Part shown: positions 11,797 through 21,800 of the stretch, piece by piece
Layout: the number at the start of each line of letters is the position of its first letter
How positions within the stretch are numbered: the first letter of the stretch is position 1
Assembly (NCBI GenBank): GCA_025465465.1
Contig: JAODND010000007.1
Location: 1 to 55,101, forward strand
Reading direction: 5' to 3'
Length of the DNA: 55,101 bases
Source: Frankiales bacterium
Lineage (GTDB): Bacteria; Actinomycetota; Actinomycetes; Mycobacteriales; SCTD01
The notes under the pieces: generated by a model
The model's input: the letters and a program-made list of their open reading frames with translations, nothing else
Told to the model about the DNA's origin: nothing
Databases searched by the model: none
Program-made: the position numbers and the translations under genes

Positions 11797-12969
11797 TCAC
11801 CGCACCGGTTCGAGCTCGATCCCGAACTCCTCGACGTACCCCTTCGTGCGCTCCCGGACCTTGCCCTCCGTCAGCCCGGTGTCGGCGAACGAGTAGCGCG
11901 TGCCGCCACCCCCACCGTCGCCGGGATGGGCCCTGAGGAAGTCGCGCATCCGCAGCTCGATCTCGGGCGTGAAGTCCCGGCCGATCTCGGAGTAGAGCCG
12001 GCGGAGCTGGCCGATCGGGTCGGCGACGAACCGCGTGAAGTGCAGGTCGACGACCTGCTCCTTCGGGAAGACCCCGAGGCGGTGCGCCTCCACAGCGCGA
12101 TCCAGCCCGACCGCGATGTCGTCGGCGTACTGCTCTGCCGCGAGCTGGACCGTGCTCTGCGCGGTGGTGAGCTGCCGGAGGCTGTGGGTGAGCGCGCTGA
12201 TGGAGCTGATGACCTTGAGCGGGTCGCGGTGGGTGTGGATCACCACGGCATCGGGATAGGCGTCGTGCAGCGCCGAGAGGTGCCACAGGTGCGCCGGTGA
12301 CTTCAGCAGCCACTGCTCGGCGGGCATGCGGCTCGCCAGGTGCTGCAGGAACACCTTGTGCCAGTCGTAGGCCGGTGCCAGGTCGGCCTCGTGCAGCAGC
12401 CAGTGGTTGTACTCGGGCAGGACGTACTGGATCGGGAAGATCATCGAGCGGAAGTCGCCGCCGGTGATCCGCACGCACTCCTGCGCCAGCTCCGCGCCGA
12501 CCTCGTGGAAGGCGCTGAAGCCTGGGATGAGGGCGTCGACCGTGTCGAACTGCGCCTGCACCTCAGCGATCCGGGGATCAGTGGTGTACGTCGCGGGCTC
12601 GGGTGGTGGGACCGGCTTGTCGACCTCCCAGCTGCGCGGCACCCGGAATCCCGGGTCCTGCGCCAGCAGGTCGAACAGGATGGAGGTGCCGGTGCGCGGC
12701 TGGCCGACGACGACGAGCGGCCGCACGATCGGCTGGTCGACCTCGGGGTGCCGCGTGCGGTGCTCGACGATCCGCAGCCGGTTCTGCAGGTAGCCCTGCA
12801 GGTCACCGATCGCGACCTCCACGCCGATGTCGTGCAGCTCCGCCGGACCCTGCAGGTCGTCGATGACGCGCTCCGCGCCCTCCTGCCAGCTGTCCGCACC
12901 GAAGTCGCTCAATCCGGTCGCGGCGACGGCAGCCTCGACGTTGCGCTCCAGGTCCAGCCGCTCGTTCAC
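11797..12969 (-). CDS. Sulfotransferase family protein
   Basis: A 390-residue PAPS-dependent sulfotransferase-fold protein. The 5'-phosphosulfate-binding loop is V-V-G-Q-P-R-T-G-T-S near residue 88. A second motif with L-L-K-S-P-A-H-L-W lies near 225, followed by V-I-H-T-H-R-D-P (3'-phosphate-binding region). The GTG start at 12969 overlaps the stop of the upstream DUF1214 gene (GTGA). The same pairing occurs in mycobacterial KstR-regulated genes (from memory). Its substrate cannot be read from sequence, but a sterol or lipid-related molecule is plausible given the operator upstream. Confidence 0.85.
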   Translation of the reverse strand: MNERLDLERNVEAAVAATGLSDFGADSWQEGAERVIDDLQGPAELHDIGVEVAIGDLQGYLQNRLRIVEHRTRHPEVDQPIVRPLVVVGQPRTGTSILFDLLAQDPGFRVPRSWEVDKPVPPPEPATYTTDPRIAEVQAQFDTVDALIPGFSAFHEVGAELAQECVRITGGDFRSMIFPIQYVLPEYNHWLLHEADLAPAYDWHKVFLQHLASRMPAEQWLLKSPAHLWHLSALHDAYPDAVVIHTHRDPLKVISSISALTHSLRQLTTAQSTVQLAAEQYADDIAVGLDRAVEAHRLGVFPKEQVVDLHFTRFVADPIGQLRRLYSEIGRDFTPEIELRMRDFLRAHPGDGGGGGTRYSFADTGLTEGKVRERTKGYVEEFGIELEPVR

Positions 12970-14024
12970 ACGTCCACGACCTCGGTGGTCAGCTCCGGCG
13001 CCGCCGCCCCGTCCAGCCATCGCAGGATCACGAAGCCCCGATGCCTCCCGCCGGTGTCCAGCCAGTTCGGTACGCCGGGATCGCTGCCGCTGACGACGAG
13101 CCGCACGCGACCGTCCTTCTCGGCTGCGTGCACGTTGGTGATCGAGCTCCGTCGGCGACGAGGCTCGAGGCACTCGTGCCAGATGTTCTCCAGCGTGCAG
13201 CTCCAGTACCTCGACTGCGGCGGCACGAAGTCGACGACCAGCGCCTGCGACGGCTCCAGCCGGAAGGTCCCGATGAGGTAGAGGTTGTCCGGCGTGGTGT
13301 CGGCGCTCCCGAGCGCCGCGGCCTCAGCGGTGACGAGCTCGTTCGGCATCGTCAGCAGCTCGGGCCTGATGGTCTTGTGCAGCGTCGCGAGCTTCATGAT
13401 GGTCCAGGCCATCGACGTCAGCTGCTCACCGACCTGCTCGTCCGTCGGAAGCGTCACCGGACCAGGAGCCTCGAGCGGGTCGATCTGCAGCTCGGCCGGG
13501 ATCTCCACGCCACGGTCTCCGACGTACTGCCGGACGATGATGGCGCTCGCGTCCTCCGGGATCGCGACCCACTGCCCGCTGTCCGGCCGCGTCGTGCTCA
13601 GCACGAGGTCGAAGCCGCCGTCGGCGTCGAGGTCGAGCTCGGTGTCGGACACGTAGACGGCCTGTCGGCGCGGCGTCAGCCCGGTGCCCGCGAGCACCTG
13701 GAAGCCGAGGTAGGCCACCGTGCCGCGCTTGCCACGGACCCGGTAGCCACGGCGGCCGTCGATCATCGCGAGGTGGTACTCGCCGTCCGGGTTGGGGCCA
13801 CCGAGGTATCTCACCTCGGTGTTCATCGGGAAGAACCACGGCTTGTCGGGGTCGACGTCGAGCGACAGCTCCGAGCACAGCGCGGTGGTGCGCGCGAGGA
13901 CGCGCATGCCCTCGACGAGCTCCAGCCCGGTCTCGGCATCCGCCTGCACCTGCCCAGCCAGGTCGTCGAGCATCGTGCGCACCAGCGACCAGCCCTCGAG
14001 CGTCTTCGGAGCGTCTGCCAACAC
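12966..14024 (-). CDS. DUF1214 domain protein
   Basis: A 352-residue protein. Its C-terminal third (about 255-345: F-R-L-E-P-S-Q-A-L-V then Y-W-S-C-T-L-E-N-I-W and N-W-L-D-T-G-G-R-H-R-G) matches the DUF1214 beta-rich domain, and the N-terminal part is typical of the same actinobacterial proteins. The GTG start has a good Shine-Dalgarno sequence (GGGGAGG, a few nt upstream). It is first in a two-gene operon with the sulfotransferase. Function is unknown; the link to steroid or lipid metabolism is inferred from the KstR-like site at 14,035. Confidence 0.85.
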   Translation of the reverse strand: MLADAPKTLEGWSLVRTMLDDLAGQVQADAETGLELVEGMRVLARTTALCSELSLDVDPDKPWFFPMNTEVRYLGGPNPDGEYHLAMIDGRRGYRVRGKRGTVAYLGFQVLAGTGLTPRRQAVYVSDTELDLDADGGFDLVLSTTRPDSGQWVAIPEDASAIIVRQYVGDRGVEIPAELQIDPLEAPGPVTLPTDEQVGEQLTSMAWTIMKLATLHKTIRPELLTMPNELVTAEAAALGSADTTPDNLYLIGTFRLEPSQALVVDFVPPQSRYWSCTLENIWHECLEPRRRRSSITNVHAAEKDGRVRLVVSGSDPGVPNWLDTGGRHRGFVILRWLDGAAAPELTTEVVDV

Positions 14025-14034
14025 TGCCCTCCCC

Positions 14035-14048
14035 TAGAACGTGTTTCA
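14035..14048. promoter_or_regulatory. KstR-like operator palindrome
   Basis: The 14-mer TAGAACGTGTTTCA fits the KstR consensus TNNAACNNGTTNNA at every defined position. It lies 10-24 bp upstream of the DUF1214 start and about 60 bp from tsaD on the other side. KstR is the TetR-family repressor of sterol catabolism in actinobacteria. Whether the regulator is encoded elsewhere in this genome cannot be seen. Confidence 0.6.
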
Positions 14049-14093
14049 GCAACGTATGCCGCCGGTGCGGCGCAGGGGAAGCGTGGTCTCACC

Positions 14094-14099
14094 TAGCCT
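14094..14099 (+). promoter_or_regulatory. Leaderless -10 hexamer for tsaD
   Basis: TAGCCT is followed by 6 nt and then GTG 14106, the same arrangement as at cobG and cobF. Confidence 0.5.
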
Positions 14100-14105
14100 G
14101 GTCCG

Positions 14106-15167
14106 GTGACGATCGTGATGGGCATCGAGACGTCGTGCGACGAGACCGGCGTCGGGTTCGTGCGCGACGGTGTGCTGCTCGGCGATGCACTGGCCTCGAG
14201 CATGGACGAGCACGCCCGCTTCGGTGGTGTCGTGCCGGAGGTCGCTGCCCGCGCACATGTCAACGCGATGGTTCCGATGGTCAACGCAGCCCTCGACGAC
14301 GCCGGCATCGAGCTGCGTGACGTCGGCGCGGTCGCCGTGACCGCCGGCCCCGGTCTGACCTCGGCGCTCCAGGTCGGGATCGCGGCGGCGAAGTCCTATG
14401 CGCTGGCGCTCGACGTACCGATGTATGCCGTGCACCACCTGGCGGGCCATGCTGCCGCGGACACCCTCGAGCACGGGCCGCTGCCCTCGCCGTGTGTGGT
14501 GCTGATCGTGAGTGGCGGGCACACCAGCCTGCTGCTGGTGCGCGACCTGGTCGAGCACCGGATCGTGCACCTGTCCGACACCTGGGACGACGCGGCCGGA
14601 GAGGCCTTCGACAAGGTCGCACGGCTGCTCGGGCTCGGTTATCCGGGCGGACCGGCTCTGGACCGGGCGGCGCGCGACGGCGACCCGAAGGCGATCGCGT
14701 TCCCGCGGCCGCTGACCGGCCCGCAGGCCCGGGGGCAGGAGCTCGAGTTCTCCTTCTCCGGCCTCAAGACCGCGGTCGCGCGATATGTCGAGAAGGGTGT
14801 CGACCCCGGGCTGACGACCGCCGACGTGGCCGCGAGCTTCCAGGAGGCGGTCGTCGACGTCCTCGTGAGCAAGGCGATCCTGGCCTGCCGGATGCACGAC
14901 GTGTCGACGCTCGTCATCGTCGGCGGCGTGGCAGCCAACGGTCGGCTGCGGGCATCCGCCGAGGAGCGCTGCGCCGCGGCCGGACTCGCGTTGCGGGTGC
15001 CGCCGATGCGGCTGTGCACCGACAACGGCGCGATGATCGCGGCCATCGGGGACCTGCTCGTGCGCGCGGGCGCTCCCTACTCGCCGCGCGACTTCTCGGT
15101 CGACCCCGGGGCGGTGCTGCACAGGGCTCAACTGTTCATCCCCGAAGAGGTGCTCGCGTCACCTTGA
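14106..15167 (+). CDS. tsaD: tRNA N6-adenosine threonylcarbamoyltransferase TsaD
   Basis: Transfers threonylcarbamoyl from TC-AMP to A37 of ANN-decoding tRNAs, with TsaB/TsaE. The 353-residue protein has the ASKHA fold with [11 protein letters not shown] at the N-terminus, the metal-binding H111-x3-H115 (H-L-A-G-H), V-S-G-G-H-T-S-L and the C-terminal C-T-D-N-G-A-M-I block. All active-site elements are intact. The GTG start is supported by the -10 hexamer 6 nt upstream. Confidence 0.97.
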   Translation: MTIVMGIETSCDETGVGFVRDGVLLGDALASSMDEHARFGGVVPEVAARAHVNAMVPMVNAALDDAGIELRDVGAVAVTAGPGLTSALQVGIAAAKSYALALDVPMYAVHHLAGHAAADTLEHGPLPSPCVVLIVSGGHTSLLLVRDLVEHRIVHLSDTWDDAAGEAFDKVARLLGLGYPGGPALDRAARDGDPKAIAFPRPLTGPQARGQELEFSFSGLKTAVARYVEKGVDPGLTTADVAASFQEAVVDVLVSKAILACRMHDVSTLVIVGGVAANGRLRASAEERCAAAGLALRVPPMRLCTDNGAMIAAIGDLLVRAGAPYSPRDFSVDPGAVLHRAQLFIPEEVLASP

Positions 15168-15207
15168 CGCCACGTGTCAGGAGATTCACGGAGGGCAACC
15201 TTTTGAT

Positions 15208-15354
15208 ATGACCTCTTCGGCTGACCGGGAGCGGCGACTCGCGCGTGAGCGGCTCATCGCCGACAGGGAGCAGGCCCGCGCCGTGCGCCGGCGCCGAGGG
15301 ATCGCCCTCCGGATGCCGTCGAGCCTGCCGATCCCCCGCAGCCAGCTGACCTGA
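15208..15354 (+). CDS. Small basic hypothetical protein
   Basis: A 48-codon reading frame with ATG at 15208 and a GGAGG ribosome site 11 nt upstream. The predicted peptide is rich in Arg, Glu and Ala with a likely amphipathic helix (residues about 5-32) and a proline-containing tail. I do not recognise a family. The ribosome site and codon bias make it a plausible gene, but it is short. Confidence 0.45.
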   Translation: MTSSADRERRLARERLIADREQARAVRRRRGIALRMPSSLPIPRSQLT

Positions 15355-15427
15355 CCGCCCCGGGAACAGATCCGCCGTCATTACCCTTAGGCTGACTAGG
15401 GATTGACCCGATCTGCCAGGAGTGCAC

Positions 15428-15922
15428 GTGTTCAGCTTTCCCAACCCCGTCAACGAGGTCGCCGCGCGGACGGTCGCGGCCGGCGTCATCGTCATGAGCC
15501 TCGCGACGCTGCTCCTGAGCCTTGTCGACAGCCGCTTCCTCTGGCTGACGGTCCCGATCGCCTACGGCTTCGTGGCTCGGGTCGCGTCCGGCCCGCGCTT
15601 CAGCCCCCTCGGGCTGCTCGCCACCCGGGTCATCGCACCGAGGATCGGCCACGAGAAGCTCGTCGCCGGGCCCCCGAAGCGCTTTGCCCAGGCCATCGGC
15701 GCGTTCGTCACGGTGCTGACGGTCGTGCTCGTCGCCACCGGCTTCGTCCTGGGACCGCAGCTGCTCCTTGGCCTGATGGTCGTCTTCGCGACGCTGGAGT
15801 CGGTGTTCGCGCTGTGCGTCGGCTGCCGGATCTTCGCCGGCCTGATGCGTCGGGGCCTCATCCCCGAGGAGACCTGCGAGGCCTGCAACAACATCTCCCT
15901 GCGAGTCCCGCAGACCGCCTGA
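15428..15922 (+). CDS. DUF4395 family membrane protein
   Basis: A 164-residue protein with four hydrophobic segments (about 15-33, 38-55, 92-112, 116-136) and the DUF4395 hallmarks N-P-V-N-E near the N-terminus and C-V-G-C near residue 138. A second C-x-x-C (C-E-A-C) lies near the C-terminus. I chose GTG 15428 over GTG 15422 because an AGGAG ribosome site ends 5 nt before it. DUF4395 proteins often neighbour thioredoxin or sulfurtransferase genes, and a sulfurtransferase is encoded 1.5 kb downstream. Function is unknown. Confidence 0.85.
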   Translation: MFSFPNPVNEVAARTVAAGVIVMSLATLLLSLVDSRFLWLTVPIAYGFVARVASGPRFSPLGLLATRVIAPRIGHEKLVAGPPKRFAQAIGAFVTVLTVVLVATGFVLGPQLLLGLMVVFATLESVFALCVGCRIFAGLMRRGLIPEETCEACNNISLRVPQTA

Positions 15923-15977
15923 CGGGGCAGCGCCGGCTCGCGGTCGACCAGGCGTACGGACATCGCGCCGGCCTGGA

Positions 15978-15983
15978 TACGTT
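15978..15983 (+). promoter_or_regulatory. Leaderless -10 hexamer for the phosphotransferase
   Basis: TACGTT is followed by 6 nt and then ATG 15990. Confidence 0.4.
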
Positions 15984-15989
15984 GCCTCC

Positions 15990-17045
15990 ATGACCGCCCC
16001 CATGACTGAAGGAGCTGACCCGGCCGTCGTCGGGCCCTACCTCGCGGACGCCCTCGGCGAGCCCGCCTGGAAGGACGTCACCGTCACGCTGATCGCGGGC
16101 GGCAAGAGCAACCTGACCTACCGGCTCGACTCCCCCGCCGGCTCGCTGGTGCTGCGCCGGCCACCACTCGGCCAGATCCTTCCGACGGCCCACGACATGG
16201 GCCGCGAGTATCGCGTCATGACGGGCCTCAGGGACACCGATGTCCCGGTCCCGGTGACGCGGCACTTCTGCGAGGACACGCAGGTCCTCGGCCAGCCGTT
16301 CTATGTGATGGAGCGGGTCGAGGGGCACATCGTCACGACGGCCTTCCCTGCTGGGTATGCCGAAAGCACCGAGGACAAGGCCACCATCAGCCACGGCCTC
16401 GTGGACGTGCTGGCCCGGTTGCACGCGGTGGACTACGGGGCCGTGGGGCTCGGCGAGTTCGGCCGGCCGGACGGCTACATGGCGCGCCAGGTCAGCCGCT
16501 GGAGCAAGCAGTGGGACGCCACCCGCATCGAGGACATGGACTTCGTCGACGTCCTCGCGAAGGACCTCAGCGACCAGCTCCCTGCGACCCAGCGCAACAC
16601 CGTCGTGCACGGCGACTACCGCCTCGACAACACGATGCTGCACCCCACCGAGGTTGGCCGGATCAACGCCGTCCTGGACTGGGAGATGTCGACCCTGGGC
16701 GACCCGCTCGCCGACCTCGGGATCCTGCTCGTCTACTGGCTGCAGACCGACGACAGCGGCGTCCGCACCGGCGGCAGCGTCGTGTCCGCCGTCACCGCCC
16801 AGCCAGGGTTCCTCACCCGCCAGCAGGTCGCCGACGCGTACGCCGCCAAGACCGGACTCGGCATCGACGAGCTGCCCTGGTACCTCGCGTTCGGCTTCTT
16901 CAAGCTGGCCGTCGTGTGTGCCGGGATCGTGATGCGCGCCAAGCTCGGCGCGATGGTCGGTGAGGGCTTCGACGGGTTCGAGACCCGCATCCCGCCGCTC
17001 ATCGAGCTGGGGCGCGCGACCCTCGCCGACCAGAAGCTCTACTGA
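15990..17045 (+). CDS. Phosphotransferase family protein (ACAD10/11 kinase-like)
   Basis: A 351-residue APH/choline-kinase-fold protein of the type found fused to, or next to, acyl-CoA dehydrogenases (ACAD10/11). It carries the glycine-rich G-G-K-S-N-L-T-Y near residues 37-44, the catalytic H207-G-D209-Y-R-L-D-N214 loop and D230-W-E for metal binding. Relatives phosphorylate 4-hydroxyacyl-CoAs in fatty-acid catabolism, so that role is likely but inferred. It is probably monocistronic. Confidence 0.88.
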   Translation: MTAPMTEGADPAVVGPYLADALGEPAWKDVTVTLIAGGKSNLTYRLDSPAGSLVLRRPPLGQILPTAHDMGREYRVMTGLRDTDVPVPVTRHFCEDTQVLGQPFYVMERVEGHIVTTAFPAGYAESTEDKATISHGLVDVLARLHAVDYGAVGLGEFGRPDGYMARQVSRWSKQWDATRIEDMDFVDVLAKDLSDQLPATQRNTVVHGDYRLDNTMLHPTEVGRINAVLDWEMSTLGDPLADLGILLVYWLQTDDSGVRTGGSVVSAVTAQPGFLTRQQVADAYAAKTGLGIDELPWYLAFGFFKLAVVCAGIVMRAKLGAMVGEGFDGFETRIPPLIELGRATLADQKLY

Positions 17046-17217
17046 GCCGGACGGGCCGTGGACGTCGCTGCTTGGGAAGACCCGGCCACAGGTGGGACAC
17101 TGCCCAAAGGACAGGGGGTGCCACGGTTCCGGTTGATCGACTCCGGGCTGGGGAAGGAGCGCCGGCAAGCGGCGCCGGTGTCGCGTGGCGAGTGAGAAGC
17201 AGAAGGGGGGACCAAGC

Positions 17218-17466
17218 ATGCGGGTCACGACCGTGCTCTCCCCCTTGCAGGCTGACACCGCAGAGCGCTGGGCCGTGGCCCGCCTCGCCGAATGGGGCCT
17301 GCCGACGCACATGGCGCGCCTCTGGATCGACTCCGCAGCCGCGTCGTTCCGGCCCGTCGCCGACGGCGAGATCATCCTCGAGTACGAAGCCGAGCTCGGC
17401 ATCGTGACCTGCGAGATGTGGTCCGCCGGCCGGCGGGTCTTCGGCCTCGACGACTGGGTCGGCTAG
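17218..17466 (+). CDS. Hypothetical protein, 82 aa
   Basis: A small soluble alpha/beta-looking protein with a purine-rich ribosome site (GGGGGG, 7 nt before the ATG). It has no signal peptide or membrane helix and contains several aromatic residues (W-G-L-P and C-E-M-W-S-A). I recognise no family. It is convergent with the sulfurtransferase gene, 2 bp away. Confidence 0.65.
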   Translation: MRVTTVLSPLQADTAERWAVARLAEWGLPTHMARLWIDSAAASFRPVADGEIILEYEAELGIVTCEMWSAGRRVFGLDDWVG

Positions 17467-17468
17467 CG

Positions 17469-18254
17469 CTAGCCGGTCTCTGCCGGGCGGTCCGTCCCGG
17501 CCCACTGCGACCACGACCCGGCATAGAGCCGGCCTTGCGGCAGGCGCAGGTGCTCGGCGACCAGCAGGGCGTGGCACGCAGTCACGCCTGACCCGCAGTA
17601 GGACACCCAGCCCTGCTCGAGCGGGGCGTATCGCTCCCTGAGCCTGGCGACCGGCAGCAGCACACCCCGGTCATCCGAGCTCTCCCGCACCGGCACGTTC
17701 AGCGCCCCCGGGATGTGGCCTGGCCGGGCGTCGACAGGCTCCACCTCTCCGCGGTAGCGCTCGGCCGGCCGTGCGTCGACCAGCTGCAGACCCTCGAGGT
17801 CGCCGAGGTCGAGGAGCAGCTCGGCCGGCCAGGGCACGGCGGTGAAGGCGGCCCGCGGGCGGCGTACCTCGACTGTCTCGCGAAGACCCCGCCAGCTCGT
17901 GATGCCACCGTCGAGCACGGCGGCCCGGTGCCCGGTGATGCGCAGCATCCAGACGAGGCGGGCGGCCATGACGCCGCTGTCGTCGTCGTAGGCGACCACC
18001 GTGTCGCCGTCGCCGATGCCGGCCTGCCGCATGCCCTCGGCGAACACCTCGGGGTCCGGCATCGGGTGCCGGCCGTCGGCGAGGGTCGGCGGTCCGGCGA
18101 GAAAGCGGTTGAGGTCGACGAAGACGGCACCCGGCAGGTGCGCGGCGAGATAGGCCTCGCGCTCGTCGCGCTCGTCGAGGTAGGAACGGACGTCGGCCAG
18201 CACGGCCTCGGGGTGGTCGGCGATCCAGGACGCGTCGACGAAGGGCGGGAGCAC
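17469..18254 (-). CDS. sseA: 3-mercaptopyruvate/thiosulfate sulfurtransferase
   Basis: A 261-residue tandem-rhodanese protein. The inactive N-terminal rhodanese domain spans about 1-125; the catalytic C-terminal domain carries C-G-S-G-V-T-A near residue 220, the loop typical of mercaptopyruvate sulfurtransferase rather than thiosulfate sulfurtransferase (C-R-K-G-V-T). The start GTG 18254 is 5 bp after the stop of the ybaK-like gene, so the two are co-transcribed. Confidence 0.9.
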   Translation of the reverse strand: MLPPFVDASWIADHPEAVLADVRSYLDERDEREAYLAAHLPGAVFVDLNRFLAGPPTLADGRHPMPDPEVFAEGMRQAGIGDGDTVVAYDDDSGVMAARLVWMLRITGHRAAVLDGGITSWRGLRETVEVRRPRAAFTAVPWPAELLLDLGDLEGLQLVDARPAERYRGEVEPVDARPGHIPGALNVPVRESSDDRGVLLPVARLRERYAPLEQGWVSYCGSGVTACHALLVAEHLRLPQGRLYAGSWSQWAGTDRPAETG

Positions 18255-18259
18255 GCCGC

Positions 18260-18721
18260 TCAGTCTCCGACCACGGCTGCGGTGCCGTTGGTGAGGGTCA
18301 GAATCTCCTCGTACGTCGTCGGGAAGACCGCGTGCGGGTGGCCGGCCGCCGCCCACACCACCGGGTGGTCCCTGAGGGCCACATCCACCAGGGTCCGGAG
18401 CGGAGCCGGGTGTCCGACGGGGGCGACTCCCCCGATCGCGAAGCCGGTGTGGACGCGCACCTCATCGGGTGTCGCGCGCCGCAGCGGCGCCCCGACCAGC
18501 TCCCCGACCCGCCGCTCGTCGACCCGGTGTGCGCCACTGGTCATGACGAGCAACGGCTCGTCGCCGGCGAGGAAGAACAGGCTGCTCGCGATCGCGCCCA
18601 CCTCACAGCCGAGCGCCGCGGCCGCGGCCTTGGCCGTCCGGGTGCTGTCCTCGAGCCGTCGCACGTCGGGATGGACGCCTTTCGCCTGCAGGGCCGCCAG
18701 GACGCGGTCGGTGCCCTTCAT
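18260..18721 (-). CDS. YbaK/EbsC-family aminoacyl-tRNA deacylase
   Basis: A 153-residue protein of the YbaK/ProXp superfamily, which hydrolyses mischarged aminoacyl-tRNA in trans. It shows A-K-A-A-A-A-A-L-G-C-E, A-S-S-L-F-F near residue 46, and G-F-A-I-G-G-V-A-P-V-G-H near 93-104, the conserved substrate-pocket region. It heads a two-gene operon with the sulfurtransferase and is divergent from the cyclase gene. Confidence 0.9.
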   Translation of the reverse strand: MKGTDRVLAALQAKGVHPDVRRLEDSTRTAKAAAAALGCEVGAIASSLFFLAGDEPLLVMTSGAHRVDERRVGELVGAPLRRATPDEVRVHTGFAIGGVAPVGHPAPLRTLVDVALRDHPVVWAAAGHPHAVFPTTYEEILTLTNGTAAVVGD

Positions 18722-18869
18722 GTCCGGAGCGCGTCGTGCGACAGGGGGAACGGCATGGGCACATCATGGCGCCATCGAAATCGCCGATCCCTGCCCGGCC
18801 CGGCGGCCAGCCGCGTACGTTCGGTGTTGTCGGGCAGGGGCGCCTCACGTGAGGCCCGGGTGAATCGAG

Positions 18870-21800
18870 GTGGGCGTGCCGCAGGCCTGCGCCGCATGTC
18901 ACGCGGCGAACCCGACGACGGCCAAGTTCTGCCAGGAGTGCGGGGCTGCCCTGGCCCGGGCCTGCCCAGCCTGCGGCCATCCGGCCTCCGGCGGCAAGTT
19001 CTGCGGCGAGTGCGGTGCCCCGCTGGCGGCGGCCGCCGTGTCGGTCGCGGCACCTGTGGCGAGGCCCGATCCCGTCTCGGAGCGGCGTACGACCTCGGTG
19101 CTGTTCGGCGACCTCGTGTCGTTCACGACGCTGTCCGAGCAGCGCGACCCTGAGCAGGTCAGGGAGCTGCTCAGCTCCTACTTCGCGGTCGCCAGGACGG
19201 TGGTCGGACGGTACGGCGGGACGCTCGAGAAGTTCATCGGCGACGCCGTCATGGCCGTGTGGGGTGTGCCCGTCGCGCACGAGGACGACGCCGAGCGCGC
19301 CGTGCGAGCCGGGATGGACCTCGCCGCCGAGGTCGCCGCCCTCGGGGTCTCCGTCGGCGCGCCTGGGCTCGCGATGCGCGTCGGCGTGGTCACCGGCTCG
19401 GTGGCCGTGACCCTGGGCGCCATCAACGAGGGCATGGTCGCCGGTGACGCGGTCAACACCGCGGCACGGGTGCAGTCGGCCGCCGAGCCCGGCAGCGTCT
19501 GGGTCGACGGGGAGACCCGGGGGCTGACGGCCGCCGCCGTCGCGTTCAGCGACATGGGCGACCACGTCCTGAAGGGAAAGGCCGAGCCGGTCCGCCTCTT
19601 CCGAGCCGATGCGGTCGTCGCGGCCCGGGGCGGCGCCCAGCGCGTCGACGGCCTCGAGGCGCCGATGACCGGCCGCGACGCGGCGATGCGGCAGGTCAAG
19701 GAGCTGTTCCACACCACGGAGCAGGACGGGCGTGCCCGTCTCGTGGTCGTCAAGGGCGTGGCGGGCATCGGCAAGAGCCGGCTGGGCTGGGAGTTCGAGA
19801 AGTACGTCGACGGGCTGACCACCGATGTCATGTGGCACCGCGGACGCAGCCTGTCCTATGGCGACGGCGTCGGGTTCTGGGGCTTTGCGGAGATGGTGCG
19901 GTCCCGGCTGGGCCTCCTGGAGAGCGACGACCGGGACGAGGTCGAGGCGAAGGTCCGGGAGGGCGTCATGCGGGCGGCCGCGACCGCCGAGGAAGCCGCC
20001 TGGCTGACGCCTCGCGTGAGCGCCCTGCTGACCGGAGGCGACCGGGTCGTGGCCTTCGAGCGCACCGACCTGTTCGCGGCCTGGACGACCTTTCTGGAAC
20101 GCGTCGGCGAAGACCAGCCGGTGGTGCTGCTGTTCGAGGACACCCAGCACGCCGACGCGGCCCTGCTGGACCTGATCGAGCACCTGCTCGAGGCGAGCCG
20201 CGCGCGGTTGTTCGTCCTGCTGCTCACCCGGCCCGAGCTGCTCGACGGCCGCCCGTCGCTCGTCGTCAGCCGTCGCGCGGCGGTGATCGAGCTCGAGCCC
20301 CTCGACGATGTGGCCATGACCGCCCTCGTCGGCGGGCTGGTCGATGACCTGCCGGTCAGGGCACGCAGCGCCCTGGTCGCCCGCGCCGAGGGCGTCCCGT
20401 TGTACGCCGTCGAGACGGTGCGCTCCCTCATCGACAGGGATGCCGTCCAGGCGCGGGAGGGACGCTACGTCTACGTCGACGCGGACGGCAGCAAGGTCGA
20501 CCTCGACCAGCTGGCCGCCCCGACGAGCCTGCAGACGCTCATCGCCGCTCGGCTCGACGCGCTGTCACCCCTGGAGCGCCGTGCGGTGCAGGACGCGAGC
20601 GTGCTCGGCCTGTCCTTCCGGGAGGAAGGCCTGACAGCCCTGTGCGACCTCAGCAGGCACGACCTCGACAACGCCCTCGACGGGCTGGTCCGCAAGGGCG
20701 TGGTCGAGACCCAGGTCGACCCCCGCTCACCTGAGCTCGGCAGCTATCGCTTCCTGCAGGCCCTGGTGCGGGAGGTCGCCTACAGCACCCTGTCGCGCAA
20801 GGACCGCAGGAGCCGTCACCTCGCGGCTGCGGCCCACCTGGAGGGCCTGGGCCAGGAGCTCGCCGAGGGCTGGGCCGGCATCATCGCCCAGCACCTGCTG
20901 GACGCGCTGGACGTGAGCGCTGACGACGACCCTGAGCGCGCGGCACTGTCCGGACGGGCCCGAGCGCTGCTGCGGTCTGCGGCTGCCCGGGCGGACGGGC
21001 TGGGATCCCCGGCGGAGGCACTGCGCTGCTACGTCGCTGTCCTGGACCTGGACCCCACGTCGGAGGAACTCGCGGAGGTGCAGGCCGCGGCCGCCGAAGC
21101 CGCGGTCAAGTCGGGCGAGCTGGTGCTCGGTGAGCAGCTCGCCGCAAAGGGGATCGTCGGCCTTCGGCAGCTCGGCAGGGATGTCGAGGCGGCCGTGACG
21201 CTGGCCCTGCAGGGACGCGCGCTCGTGGCCATGGGCCGGCCGCTGGAGGCGCTCGAGCTGCTGCTGCCAGAGGTCGAACGGCTGCGCGGTCGCAAGGAGG
21301 CAGAGCTCGCGATGCTCAAGGTCGTCGGTGGGCTGTCGAGCTGTTATCGGATCACGGGGCAGTCCGAGCAGCACCAGCGGTCGGTGCTGGAGGGGATCCG
21401 GCTGGCGGAGCGCATCGGCGACCCCGCGGAGCTGGTGAAGGCGCTCGGCGGTGTCGGGATCATGCTGCTCGACGCCGGGTGTGCCACAGCCTCCCGGGCC
21501 CTGCTCGAGCGCGGCGCGGAGATCGCCCGCCAGAACCACCTGCTCACCGAGCTGGGCAGGTCCCTGAGCAACCTGTTGTCCGAGATCTACCTCAACGACC
21601 TCGGCGCCGCCGCGGGCATGGCCCACGAGGCGCTGGACGTGTCCCGCCGGGCCGGCGACAACGCGCTCACCGAGACCTCCCTGCTCAACGCCAGCTTCAC
21701 CCGCTGGCTCGTCGGTGACTGGTCGTTGATGCTCGACGAAGCCGCGGAGTGGATCGCCAACAACCCCGAGTCGGCCACCAACGGCTGCTTCGGCTTCCTC

